This document shows positions 6,814 to 14,087 of a stretch of 15,916 nucleotides of DNA, piece by piece. How positions within the stretch are numbered: the stretch's first letter is position 1; each line of letters begins with the position of its first letter. This stretch comes from JBDTMC01 sp039934475 (GTDB lineage Bacteria > Acidobacteriota > Terriglobia > Bryobacterales > Bryobacteraceae). The notes under the pieces are model-generated. The model worked only from the letters and a program-made list of their open reading frames with translations, was not told where the DNA came from and searched no databases. The stretch covers positions 1 through 15,916 of the forward strand of contig JBDTMC010000147.1 of NCBI GenBank assembly GCA_039934475.1, read 5' to 3'. A program made the position numbers and the translations under genes.

Positions 6814-9138
6814 TTAGCGATAAATCAGGTACTTGTCCCGCTGCTGCAGGAATGCCTGAAGATCGTCGGTAATTTTTTCAACCATCGCCCGGGGATCTGC
6901 TCCCGATTCAATCTCCATCAGTACCTGGCGATTGCCGATCAGCTTCTCATTCGTCGCCCAGACGATTCGCCCCGGATACAGTTTGCCGATCGCCGCTGCC
7001 AGCTCCAGTCCTAGCCGGGTGCTGTCGAACGCCTCGCGGTCCGTGATCAAGAGGTGGACGCCTTCAATCGTCTGATTGGCAAAATTCGACGTCGCCGGCG
7101 TGAAGCGCGTGGCATAAAACCGGACTCCAGGAATCATTCGCCGATTGAGATACGCGGCCATTTCCGGGCCGTTCATCCAATCCGCGCCAATCTGTTCAAA
7201 CGGCGCGTCTGTTCCTCGGCCTACCGAGTAGTTCTTCGACGCCTCCAGCATGGCCACTCCGGGGTACAGCAGCGCGGCCTCCAGGCTGCGCATGTTGGGC
7301 GATGGGTCCACCCAGGTCAAACCAGTCGAATCCAGCCAATCCCCACGGTTCCAATCCTTCATCGGGACCACGGTAAGGTTCGCCCGCGGCGAGAGCTTGT
7401 CGTTCATCATTCCGGCCAACTCGCCAATTGTCATTCCATGGCGAATCGGCATAGGAAAACACCCGATAAACGACTCCAATTCCGGTTGCAGCATCGGCCC
7501 TTCCACCTTCACGCCTGTGATTGGATTCGGCCGGTCCAAAACAAAGAAACGGACGTTATGCTTGGCGGCTTCTTCCAACGCATATTTCATGGTGGAAATG
7601 TATGTGTAGAATCGTGCGCCCACGTCCTGAATATCAAATACCAGCACGTCCATCAGCCGCAGGGTCTCTTCGCTTGGCCGCCGGTTCTTGCCCTCATAGA
7701 GACTGATCACGCGGATGCCGCTGGCGCGATCCACACTGCCCGATACGTTTTCCTGATCTTCGCGACCGGCTATGCCGTGCTCCGGTGACAAAAGCGCAGT
7801 CACTTTAATTCCCGCCGCCAACATCAAATCGATGTTCCGTTTGCCTTCTCTACTGAGGCCGGTGTGGTTGGTAATCAAGCCCACGCGTAGGCCCTTCAAT
7901 CTGGCGAATTTCTCTTCCACAAGCACATCGAGCCCAGTCAGGGTGCGGGCATTGCGAGCCACGGTGCGGCGCGCACCGGCGCCCACCATCGTCTCGTGGT
8001 AGCCGGTAATCAATACGTCTGCCGGATTGGCGCCCACCTGGGCCGCGGCAATGGTGGCGATGCGCCCCCGAAGCCCGGTAATCGCGGGGCGACGATGGGG
8101 GTGGACGCTGTTCGCCAGAATAATCACATAGCTGTGGCTTCGCGGATCGATCCAGATGGATGTTCCGGTAAATCCGGTGTGCCCATACGAGCCGATGGGA
8201 AATAATTCGCCGCGATTGGAGGAATACGGCGAATCGATATCCCAGCCCAGGCCGCGTAGAATCGGCTGATCGGGCGGGGTTTGTGGCGTGGTGAACTTGC
8301 GCACGGTCTCTGGCTGAAAGATGCGAACGCCGTTGCGTTCTCCGAGGCCGAGCATCATATCGGCAAATTTCGCCAGGTCAGTGGCGGTAGTGAAAAGGCC
8401 GGCATGTCCAGCCACCCCGCCCATCGCCCGCGACCTCTCATCGTGCACCACGCCGCGCAGAGGAACGCGGTCTTCCAGTTCCGTGGGCGCGATGCGAGAC
8501 CGTAGGGACGCCGGTGGCAAGAACATCGTATCGGTCATTCCCAACGGTTCAAACACCTGCTCGCGCGCGTATTCAGCCACTGTCTTGCCCGTAATTCGAC
8601 GCACGATCTCAGCCAGTAGGATGAAATTCGTGTCGCTATAAACAAACCTCTCGCCGGGCAGATTCACTGCCTTGTCGGCGAGCATGCGGTTGAGGCCCGT
8701 TTCATAGCCCGTCTCCGTGGGTTTCAGCGCCACAAAGGGCCGCAAGCCGGAGAAATGGGTCAGCATGTGGCGCAGCGTGATGTCGCTTTTGCCGCCTTGA
8801 AACTCCGGCAAATAATCCGTGGCCTTATCGTTCAGCCTCAGCTTTCCCTGCTCGAACAGCTTCATGACGCAGGAAGTGGTGGCTATCACTTTGGTTAATG
8901 ACGCGGCGTCGAAGATGGTATCCACCGTCATCGCCTCGCGCGCCGGCACCAGCGCACGATTACCGTATGCCTTCACGTACGGAGTCCGCCCGCTCTGGCC
9001 GAAGAGGAGGACGGCACCCGGAATCTGATCTTTACGGACCGCCTCATTGATCGCATCGTCGAAGGAGGAATTGGGTGGATTTTCGGGCTGTGCGGCACAG
9101 ATTGCCGCGGCCATAAGAAAGAGGGCGATCGTCTTCAT
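6814..9138 (-). CDS. namZ: exported fusion: serine hydrolase (AmiE/class C beta-lactamase type) plus NamZ exo-N-acetylmuramidase (DUF1343)
   Basis: This 774-residue two-enzyme protein has a signal peptide (1-16). Residues 25-370 are a serine hydrolase of the beta-lactamase/AmiE fold: SLTK at 80-83 with catalytic Ser80 and Lys83, YSD at 167-169 (the YxN box carries Asp instead of Asn), and GHTG at 319-322. Residues 400-774 are a DUF1343/GH171 NamZ domain: GLRVGLITNHTG (416-427), SPEHG (451-455), FDIQDVGARFYTYISTM (501-517), LDRPNP (534-539), HGMTIGELA (567-575), PSPNM (612-616) and SVGRGT (638-643). In Bacillus subtilis separate amiE and namZ genes lie in one cluster. There AmiE removes peptides from muramyl peptides and NamZ releases MurNAc from glycan ends. 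The fusion suggests both steps of peptidoglycan scavenging on one chain (inferred). The start overlaps the upstream stop as ATGA, so it is translationally coupled. Confidence 0.9.
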   Translation of the reverse strand: MKTIALFLMAAAICAAQPENPPNSSFDDAINEAVRKDQIPGAVLLFGQSGRTPYVKAYGNRALVPAREAMTVDTIFDAASLTKVIATTSCVMKLFEQGKLRLNDKATDYLPEFQGGKSDITLRHMLTHFSGLRPFVALKPTETGYETGLNRMLADKAVNLPGERFVYSDTNFILLAEIVRRITGKTVAEYAREQVFEPLGMTDTMFLPPASLRSRIAPTELEDRVPLRGVVHDERSRAMGGVAGHAGLFTTATDLAKFADMMLGLGERNGVRIFQPETVRKFTTPQTPPDQPILRGLGWDIDSPYSSNRGELFPIGSYGHTGFTGTSIWIDPRSHSYVIILANSVHPHRRPAITGLRGRIATIAAAQVGANPADVLITGYHETMVGAGARRTVARNARTLTGLDVLVEEKFARLKGLRVGLITNHTGLSREGKRNIDLMLAAGIKVTALLSPEHGIAGREDQENVSGSVDRASGIRVISLYEGKNRRPSEETLRLMDVLVFDIQDVGARFYTYISTMKYALEEAAKHNVRFFVLDRPNPITGVKVEGPMLQPELESFIGCFPMPIRHGMTIGELAGMMNDKLSPRANLTVVPMKDWNRGDWLDSTGLTWVDPSPNMRSLEAALLYPGVAMLEASKNYSVGRGTDAPFEQIGADWMNGPEMAAYLNRRMIPGVRFYATRFTPATSNFANQTIEGVHLLITDREAFDSTRLGLELAAAIGKLYPGRIVWATNEKLIGNRQVLMEIESGADPRAMVEKITDDLQAFLQQRDKYLIYR

Positions 9139-9431
9139 TGCAGGCGTTTGGCGAGGGCTTCGAGCTTTCCCGCCAATTCGATGTCCTTTGCGGTAATGCC
9201 ACCGGCGTCGTGCGTTGTCAGATTAATGGTCACCCGGTTGTATATGTTAAACCACTCTGGGTGATGGTTCAGGGCTTCGATAGCGATGGCGGCGGTCGCC
9301 ATAAAACCGAAAGCATGAACAAAATCGGGGAATTTGTAGTCGCGGTGCAGTCTGCCGTTGACGACAGTCCAACCCGTCAGATCGGCCAGTGCCGTGGTGA
9401 GTTCTTCTTCGGTGAGCTTGGCTGGTTTCAT
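9135..9431 (-). CDS. phhB: pterin-4a-carbinolamine dehydratase
   Basis: This enzyme dehydrates 4a-hydroxytetrahydropterin, the by-product of pterin-dependent hydroxylases, to quinonoid dihydropterin. At 98 residues it has the usual size and all core motifs. These are LTGW (18-21), HHPEWFNIYNRV (56-67) with the catalytic histidine pair, and THDAGGITAKDIELA (73-87) with the second conserved His. The protein is cytoplasmic. Its ATG lies 3 bp after the stop of the dehydrogenase gene and has no ribosome binding site, so translation should depend on its neighbour. Its own stop overlaps the next start. No phenylalanine hydroxylase or other pterin-using enzyme is in the window. Confidence 0.93.
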   Translation of the reverse strand: MKPAKLTEEELTTALADLTGWTVVNGRLHRDYKFPDFVHAFGFMATAAIAIEALNHHPEWFNIYNRVTINLTTHDAGGITAKDIELAGKLEALAKRLQ

Positions 9432-9434
9432 AAG

Positions 9435-10130
9435 TTATACGCGACCGTAAATCGGGATCAGTGCTCCGTTGATGTCTTTGGAGGCGTCTGACGCCAGCCA
9501 TAGAAGGGAGGCCGCAATGGATTCCGGCGTCACCCATTTGGAAACATCGGCCGACGGCATCGCGCTGCGGTTCGCCGCCGTATCGATGGTACTGGGCAGC
9601 ACCGCGTTCACGGTGATCGCGCTGTCTTTGACTTCGGCGGCCGCGGTCCGCACCAGGGCATTCAAGCCGGCTTTGGAGACGTTGTAGGCCGAGAGGTTCG
9701 CTCCCTGATCCACACCGGCGCGCGAGCCGATGGCGATGATGCGGCCCTTTCCCGTGGAAACCATGTGCGCGAGCCCGGCGCGAAAGACGAAGAAGGCCGC
9801 ATTGAGATTCATCGCCATCATGCTATTCCATGTGTCGTCGGTGGTCTCTTGAACTGGCTGGCCGCCGGCAAACCCACCCATGACGTGGACAATCACATCC
9901 AGCCGTCCGGTCGATTCCACGAGGTTGCCGACGACCCTCTTCGCCGCGTCCGGCTGGGTAAGATCTGCTTCGAGAGGCAAGAAGCCTGGCGGCTTTTCCT
10001 TACCTGTCCACGACCGCGCGACGCCGCCCACCGTGGCTCCTGCCTGAAGAAACACGCGAGTAACCGTCTCGCCCAGGCCACCGGTCGCGCCTGTAATTAG
10101 AACTACCTGGCCCGTTAAATCAGGGTGCAT
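9435..10130 (-). CDS. short-chain dehydrogenase/reductase, dihydropteridine-reductase-like
   Basis: A classical SDR with a Rossmann NAD(P) motif TGATGGLG (16-23, counted from an alternative upstream ATG at 10139), Asn111, Ser139 and the catalytic Tyr152-Lys156 pair in YNVSK. Two segments recall animal quinonoid dihydropteridine reductase: VMGGFAGG (86-93) and AVLPSTIDTAANRSAMP (179-195) followed by AD..KW. The human enzyme has [27 protein letters not shown] and SSW there, as I remember it. With a carbinolamine dehydratase 3 bp downstream, a role in tetrahydropterin regeneration is plausible. However, these motifs also occur in SDRs of unknown substrate. I prefer the ATG at 10130 because GAGGG lies 9 bp upstream; the ATG at 10139 abuts that site. 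It is the first gene of a three-gene operon. Confidence 0.85.
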   Translation of the reverse strand: MHPDLTGQVVLITGATGGLGETVTRVFLQAGATVGGVARSWTGKEKPPGFLPLEADLTQPDAAKRVVGNLVESTGRLDVIVHVMGGFAGGQPVQETTDDTWNSMMAMNLNAAFFVFRAGLAHMVSTGKGRIIAIGSRAGVDQGANLSAYNVSKAGLNALVRTAAAEVKDSAITVNAVLPSTIDTAANRSAMPSADVSKWVTPESIAASLLWLASDASKDINGALIPIYGRV

Positions 10131-10144
10131 CGAAATCATCCCTC

Positions 10145-10154
10145 ATTGTATATC
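10145..10154. promoter_or_regulatory. overlapping divergent -10 boxes between the SDR and Memo genes
   Basis: The bases ATTGTATATC contain TATATC for the + strand (10149-10154, 8 nt before the Memo ATG). They also contain TACAAT for the minus strand (10145-10150, 5 nt before the upstream SDR ATG). A TTGGGA at 10166-10171 could be the minus -35 at a short 15-bp spacing. The two start codons are so close that both promoters must overlap here or lie inside coding sequence. Confidence 0.3.
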
Positions 10155-10162
10155 CTGGGTTC

Positions 10163-11380
10163 ATGTCCCAAGCGCTGCCGCGACTGCGAATGAACCTCGA
10201 TTTCATGCCATCCCCCGTACCCGATCGACCGGGTTTGCTGATTCGAGATCCGTATCATTACTCCGACGCGACGCTGATTATTCCGCCCAGTCTCATCCCC
10301 TGTTTGCAGATCATGGACGGGTCGCACACCGATCTGGAATTGCGCGAGCTTTTGGTTCGCATCACCGGCGATCTTCAGGTGGGCTCACTGGAAGAACATC
10401 TCTTACAGACCCTGGACGCCGCGGGCTTCTTTGAAAACGAAACCTATGCGGAGTTACGCGAATTACGGCAGCGCGAGTTCGCCGAATCGCCCGTTCGCGA
10501 ACCGGCGCACAGCGGCTCCGGGTATCCGGATGAGATTGACCCTTTGCGCGAGACACTCAATCAATGGTTGGATGGCGAGCCGCCGCATGCAGCGAACGGC
10601 AACTTGCTGGGCATAGCCGCGCCGCATGTCAGCCCCGAGGGCGGATGGCAGTCTTACCGTGCAGCCTATAGCGCGCTGACATCCGAATACGCCGATCGAA
10701 CCTTCGTCGTGCTGGGTACCTCGCACTATGGGGCACCGTCGAAGTTCGGCCTTACGCGCAAGAGTTATGCGACGCCGATGGGCGCGTCACGCACCGATAT
10801 CGCGCTTGTCGATGAGCTGGCGTCGAAGGCACCCGGCGCGGTCCTGATGGAAGACTATTGCCACGCCGTGGAGCACTCCATCGAGTTTCAGGTTCTCTTT
10901 CTGCAACACCTTTTTGGACCCGAGGTGAAGACGGTGCCGATCCTGTGCGGTTCGTATGCTGAGAGCATATACGAAGGTGGGAAGCCCGAAGATGACGAGG
11001 AGGTGGAGAGGTTTCTCGGCGCGCTGGGAGAGGTGGCGGCGAGGGAAGGGAATCGGCTGATGTGGGTTCTTGGTATCGACATGGCTCACATGGGCCGCCG
11101 CTACGGCGACGGGTACGCCGCCTTAGCCGAGCGAGGCGAGATGCTTACTGTTGGCGGCCGCGACCGCGAACGTATCGAGCGGCTCAACGCCGGCGACTCG
11201 CACGGTTTTTGGGATCTGGTGCAGCAGAACCAGGACGACTTGAAGTGGTGCGGTTCCGCGCCGATCTATACGTTTCTACGCGCCGTGCCGCAGGCGCGCG
11301 GAACGCTGCGCCGCTACGAGCAGTGGAACATCGACGAAGAGAGCGTGGTCAGCTTCGCAGGCATCGCCTTCCACGCTTGA
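10163..11380 (+). CDS. Memo-family protein (AmmeMemoRadiSam system protein B) with PqqD-like N-terminal extension
   Basis: Residues 145-405 form a Memo domain, related to class III extradiol dioxygenases with a metal site. The ligand set matches human MEMO1: His155 in APH, His188 in GTSHYG and Cys363 in WCGSAPI. The conserved EHSIEFQ (237-243) and DMAHMGRRYGD (306-316) blocks are also present. Residues 20-95 are an extension not needed for the Memo fold. It reads like a PqqD/winged-helix unit (LIIPPSLIPCLQIMDGSHT, then LLQTLDAAGFFE) and may bind a peptide or protein. In other genomes Memo often sits with an AMMECR1 protein and a radical SAM enzyme; neither is in this window. The reaction is unknown. 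The ATG lacks a Shine-Dalgarno site. The stop lies 6 bp from the convergent oxidoreductase stop, with no terminator between. Confidence 0.9.
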   Translation: MSQALPRLRMNLDFMPSPVPDRPGLLIRDPYHYSDATLIIPPSLIPCLQIMDGSHTDLELRELLVRITGDLQVGSLEEHLLQTLDAAGFFENETYAELRELRQREFAESPVREPAHSGSGYPDEIDPLRETLNQWLDGEPPHAANGNLLGIAAPHVSPEGGWQSYRAAYSALTSEYADRTFVVLGTSHYGAPSKFGLTRKSYATPMGASRTDIALVDELASKAPGAVLMEDYCHAVEHSIEFQVLFLQHLFGPEVKTVPILCGSYAESIYEGGKPEDDEEVERFLGALGEVAAREGNRLMWVLGIDMAHMGRRYGDGYAALAERGEMLTVGGRDRERIERLNAGDSHGFWDLVQQNQDDLKWCGSAPIYTFLRAVPQARGTLRRYEQWNIDEESVVSFAGIAFHA

Positions 11381-11386
11381 ACCCAC

Positions 11387-12748
11387 TTACACCTGTTCCG
11401 GTACGACGAACGGAGCGCGATAGTCGCGAGTGACTAACATGTTCGCTTCGTCGTCGCCGAGGAAGCGTCCACGCGAACGATCCATGCGCACGGTGCGGCC
11501 GACGCGATAGCTGATGTTCGCGAGGTGGCAGAAGGCGGCGGCGCGCGCGCCGATGGCGATCTCCGCATTCAGCTTGGTATAGTCGCGGGACTTCACTTGG
11601 TCGAGGAAGTTCTTCATGTGCGGCTCAGTATCGCCGGGGTCGGGCTTGCCTTCCATCGCCTTCTCATACCGCTCTTTGCCACCGGCGCCGGCACCGCGGG
11701 CTGCATCGCCACTGATGCTGCCGGCCGAGCTTTTGTAGACCTGGAAGCCGGTGTGATCGAGCGTCATGAACCCGAGCTCACCGAAGAAGATGTTGCCGAC
11801 ATAGTTGGGCTTGATGACCGCGTCGAGGCTCTCCGGAGCAGTGGGCAGATTGCGGACATCGAACGTCATCTGCGCCTCGCCGAAATCGAACGAAGTCTGC
11901 TGCGTGTTAGGCGTCTCCTGGTCGTCCTTCCAGATAAACTTGCCGCCCGAGGAACTCACCGAAACCGGCCAGTCCGTCCGATTCAGTCCCCATAGGGCGA
12001 TGTCCATCTCATGGACACCCTGATTGCCGATATCGCCGTTGCCCGTCTCCCAGAACCAGTGCCAGTTATAGGCAAAGCGGTTTTTGGTGTACGGCCGTAT
12101 CTGCGCCGGGCCGAGGAAGGTGTCCCAGTTGAGGCCGGCGGGCACGGGCTCCTCCGGCGCGTGACCGATGGAGAACCGGCGGCGATCGCCGATGCCGCGG
12201 GCGTGATAGATCTGGCCAATGGCACCTTCGCGGAGTAACTGGATGGCGCGGATCTTATGCGGCATGGACCGGCTCTGCGATCCAACCTGGACCATCCGTT
12301 TGTACTTCCGCGCCGCCTCCACTACTTTGCGCGCCTCGTAGAGGTTGTGCGTAGCGGGCTTCTCTACGTAGACGTCTTTACCGGCCTGGCAGGCCCAGAT
12401 GGTGGCCAGGGCGTGCCAGTGGTTGGGCGTTGCGATGGACACCGCGTCGACGTCCTTGGATTCGAACATGGCGCGCATGTCCGGATACTCGGCGGGCTTC
12501 TGTCCACTCTTCTTCTGCACGAAGGAGACGGCACGCTCGCGGGCGGCCTGATTGACGTCGCAGACGGCAACAATACGCGCGTCTCCCGGCAGGTTGGAGT
12601 AGTACTCCATGTGATCGGTACCCCGCCCACCGAGGCCGACAATGCCGACCTGCACCCGATCATTGGCCCCGAGGATGGGAAATCGCGCCGTGGCGATCGC
12701 CGCCGCAGCCACCCGAACAAAAGTCCGTCTCGCCGTATTCGTTTCCAT
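11387..12748 (-). CDS. Tat-exported Gfo/Idh/MocA-family oxidoreductase
   Basis: This NAD(P)-dependent sugar or cyclitol dehydrogenase-like protein has 453 residues. It starts with a twin-arginine signal (METNTARRTFVRVAAAAIA), so it is exported already folded. The Rossmann fold begins at VQVGIVGLGGRG (GxGxxG), and EKPATH is the family's EKP motif with the catalytic lysine. GDIGNQGVHEMDIALWG holds the His and Asp of the sugar-binding site. Numerous paralogues of this exported kind occur in Acidobacteriota and Planctomycetota; substrates are mostly unknown and presumably plant or microbial polysaccharide sugars. I chose the ATG at 12748 over an in-frame TTG at 12757 because the Tat motif then sits at the usual distance. 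It has no ribosome binding site but has a TAGAAT box 8 nt upstream. Confidence 0.92.
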   Translation of the reverse strand: METNTARRTFVRVAAAAIATARFPILGANDRVQVGIVGLGGRGTDHMEYYSNLPGDARIVAVCDVNQAARERAVSFVQKKSGQKPAEYPDMRAMFESKDVDAVSIATPNHWHALATIWACQAGKDVYVEKPATHNLYEARKVVEAARKYKRMVQVGSQSRSMPHKIRAIQLLREGAIGQIYHARGIGDRRRFSIGHAPEEPVPAGLNWDTFLGPAQIRPYTKNRFAYNWHWFWETGNGDIGNQGVHEMDIALWGLNRTDWPVSVSSSGGKFIWKDDQETPNTQQTSFDFGEAQMTFDVRNLPTAPESLDAVIKPNYVGNIFFGELGFMTLDHTGFQVYKSSAGSISGDAARGAGAGGKERYEKAMEGKPDPGDTEPHMKNFLDQVKSRDYTKLNAEIAIGARAAAFCHLANISYRVGRTVRMDRSRGRFLGDDEANMLVTRDYRAPFVVPEQV

Positions 12749-12791
12749 GCCGCACAATTCTACTATGGGTGCCGGGCGGCGTGTTGGTTCA

Positions 12792-12910
12792 TCAAAAAAT
12801 CGTGTTGAAGTGTTGAAAGAATTTAACTGGACTTATTTGTAAAGCGTTGATAGTTAAGCGGTTACCGATATTTTCAAAAAATCGACGGTGTTGAAAGTGT
12901 TGAAAGATTT
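12792..12910. repeat. two-copy direct repeat (about 35 bp) built from TGTTGAAAG units
   Basis: Copy 1 (12792-12824) and copy 2 (12874-12910) both read TCAAAAAATCG and then a tandem GTGTTGAA(A)GTGTTGAAAGA(A)TTT. They differ by a 3-bp insert and single-base indels. Each copy thus carries two TGTTGAA units about 9-10 bp apart, on one face of the helix. The distance between copies is about 84 bp. The place, just upstream of the oxidoreductase start, suggests regulator binding sites. Confidence 0.55.
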
Positions 12911-13101
12911 CCGGTCGGTTGAATTGGCCGCGGACGGGCTTGATTGTCAAAGAACTGTGGGACTCACCTGCCGACGTTTGAATGAAGGCGGACGAGTACT
13001 CTCGCGCGGGTATTAGATCATGCGTGGCGGCGCAATTGTTTCGGGTGAATTGATAAGTGCTTGAGGGTAAGGGGAAAATAGATGCTTTCGGCGAGGCACT
13101 G

Positions 13102-13127
13102 GGGCAGACCGTGGGGCTGGTCTGCCC
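13102..13127 (-). terminator. hairpin after the repeat-protein gene, possible terminator
   Basis: GGGCAGACC and GGTCTGCCC form a perfect 9-bp stem with an 8-nt loop, 13 bp after the stop of the minus-strand gene. No T-run follows on either strand. It could stabilise the mRNA 3' end or be a Rho-linked terminator. Confidence 0.35.
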
Positions 13128-13140
13128 GGTGAGAGGAACG

Positions 13141-13716
13141 TTATTTCTTGTCGACGTCGACGGTTTTTTCGTGGGTTGCTGTTTTCCCGTTGGGACCGGT
13201 GACGGTGGTGGACTTCGTGTAGCCGTCGGCGGTCTTGGCGTAAGTCGTGGATTTATCGGCCGATTTACCGTTGGCGCCTGTTACCGAAGTGTCGGCGGTG
13301 CGGGTGCCATCGCCTTTGCTAACGGACTTATCGAAGCTTCCGGTGTTGCCGGCCTTGGAAGTGTAGGTACCGTTCACGTCGCGGCCATCGGCAGTCTTGG
13401 TGATGGTGCCGGATTTGGTGGCGGTGCGCCCGTTGGGACCGGTTGACGAGCTGTCAAATGTGCCTTGGCCTTGGCCGGTGCGGGTTACGGTGCGGTCCTT
13501 ACTAACAGTTTTACCGCCAGCACCGGTGGCACTGTAAGTGCTGTTGCGCTGGCCGTTGCCAGCAGTTGTTGTCTTGCTCCATGTCCCTGTACCCCTACGG
13601 TTCGTGTAGCTACCGCTGCGACTGCGCGAACGCTGCGCGAAGGCCGATTCCTGGGCCGTGGTGAATAACAGAGCCGCTCCTAACGCTGTTGCAATTATTG
13701 TTTTTGTTTTGGTCAT
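13141..13716 (-). CDS. secreted Thr/Ser/Gly-rich protein with 27-residue repeats
   Basis: This 191-residue protein has a signal peptide (1-28, cleavage likely after AFA at 25-27). The mature part has almost no hydrophobic core and is made of Thr, Ser, Gly, Lys and Asp. A unit of about 27 residues centred on TG-(A/P)-(G/N)-G-(K/R)-(T/S) recurs at residues 64, 92, 146 and 173. A degenerate copy (KAGNTGS) lies near 121, so spacing is 28, 27, 27 and 27. Between the turns lie alternating Thr/Lys strands such as TITKTADG and TYAKTADG. This suggests a beta-hairpin stack or solenoid exposed outside the cell, perhaps a surface or matrix protein (inferred). The family is unrecognised. The ATG is preceded by AGGAGA at good distance. 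The gene is monocistronic. Confidence 0.75.
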   Translation of the reverse strand: MTKTKTIIATALGAALLFTTAQESAFAQRSRSRSGSYTNRRGTGTWSKTTTAGNGQRNSTYSATGAGGKTVSKDRTVTRTGQGQGTFDSSSTGPNGRTATKSGTITKTADGRDVNGTYTSKAGNTGSFDKSVSKGDGTRTADTSVTGANGKSADKSTTYAKTADGYTKSTTVTGPNGKTATHEKTVDVDKK

Positions 13717-14087
13717 TGAGCCATTCTCCTGCTGTTACTAACACGGAGGCTGGCCTTCGGTTTCGTTTTATCGCCATTTGAAGAGCCGGAGTGCTAGGAG
13801 AAATCCGACCACAAGCCAGCCGGAAATCACTGCCAACTGCCAGGTCATTGCGGTAAGTGGTTGACCTTGCAGCATGTTGGACCCCGGCGGCGCGTTGCAA
13901 GGCGCGGTCGGCGAGCAGGCGCACTGTCCGCGCCTCGGGGTTGGTGTCGTCGAATTTCATCGAAGAGGCAGTCCCGGCACCGGCGAAGTCCGCGTCGCGA
14001 ACCGCAAGGAGAGTGCACCCGATGTATTTGTGTGAAGAAGCGAAAGCGGGCATTGACCTTCTTTCCATGTTTCCGCGAAGATGAGCT
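13717..14087. other. intergenic stretch with gene-remnant features on the minus strand
   Basis: This 370-bp gap lies between divergent genes. On the minus strand one frame is open through most of it (MPAFASSHKYIGCTLL..., KFDDTNPEARTVRLLADRALQ at about 13900-14055). It then loses sense, while a second frame carries a clean membrane helix and stop (13768-13875). This pattern fits a decayed or frameshifted gene. No promoter could be assigned with confidence. Confidence 0.35.
13768..13875 (-). pseudogene. short membrane-helix ORF, possibly the C-terminal tail of a lost membrane protein
   Basis: ATG at 13875 gives MLQGQPLTAMTWQLAVISGW followed by LVVGFLLALRLFKWR and TAA. It is one hydrophobic helix closed by Arg/Lys/Trp, the way many ABC-2-type permease subunits end. 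No other part of such a permease is present upstream in this frame, where a TGA is met after about 25 codons. It could instead be a 35-residue membrane peptide, since a weak GGGG lies 6 bp before the ATG. The family call is by eye and weak. Confidence 0.25.

Larger units (their letters stand above)
12749..13140. other. intergenic region upstream of the oxidoreductase gene
   Basis: This 390-bp stretch without a convincing gene is richer in A+T on its left half than its surroundings. It holds a TAGAAT box for the oxidoreductase (12757-12762, minus strand), the long direct repeat at 12792-12910, and a hairpin at 13102-13127. From 12911 to 13100 I see nothing recognisable. Confidence 0.5.

Noticed and set aside
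7054..7788. 244-codon + frame opposite the AmiE-NamZ gene
   Set aside because: It lies wholly inside the conserved NamZ domain on the other strand and shows no domain of its own.
11525..11995. 156-codon + frame opposite the oxidoreductase gene
   Set aside because: It is a shadow of a conserved gene and has no promoter or ribosome binding site.
12792..12910. Direct repeats as a CRISPR array or plasmid-type origin iterons
   Set aside because: There are only two long copies, no further spacer-repeat units, no cas genes and no replication initiator gene.
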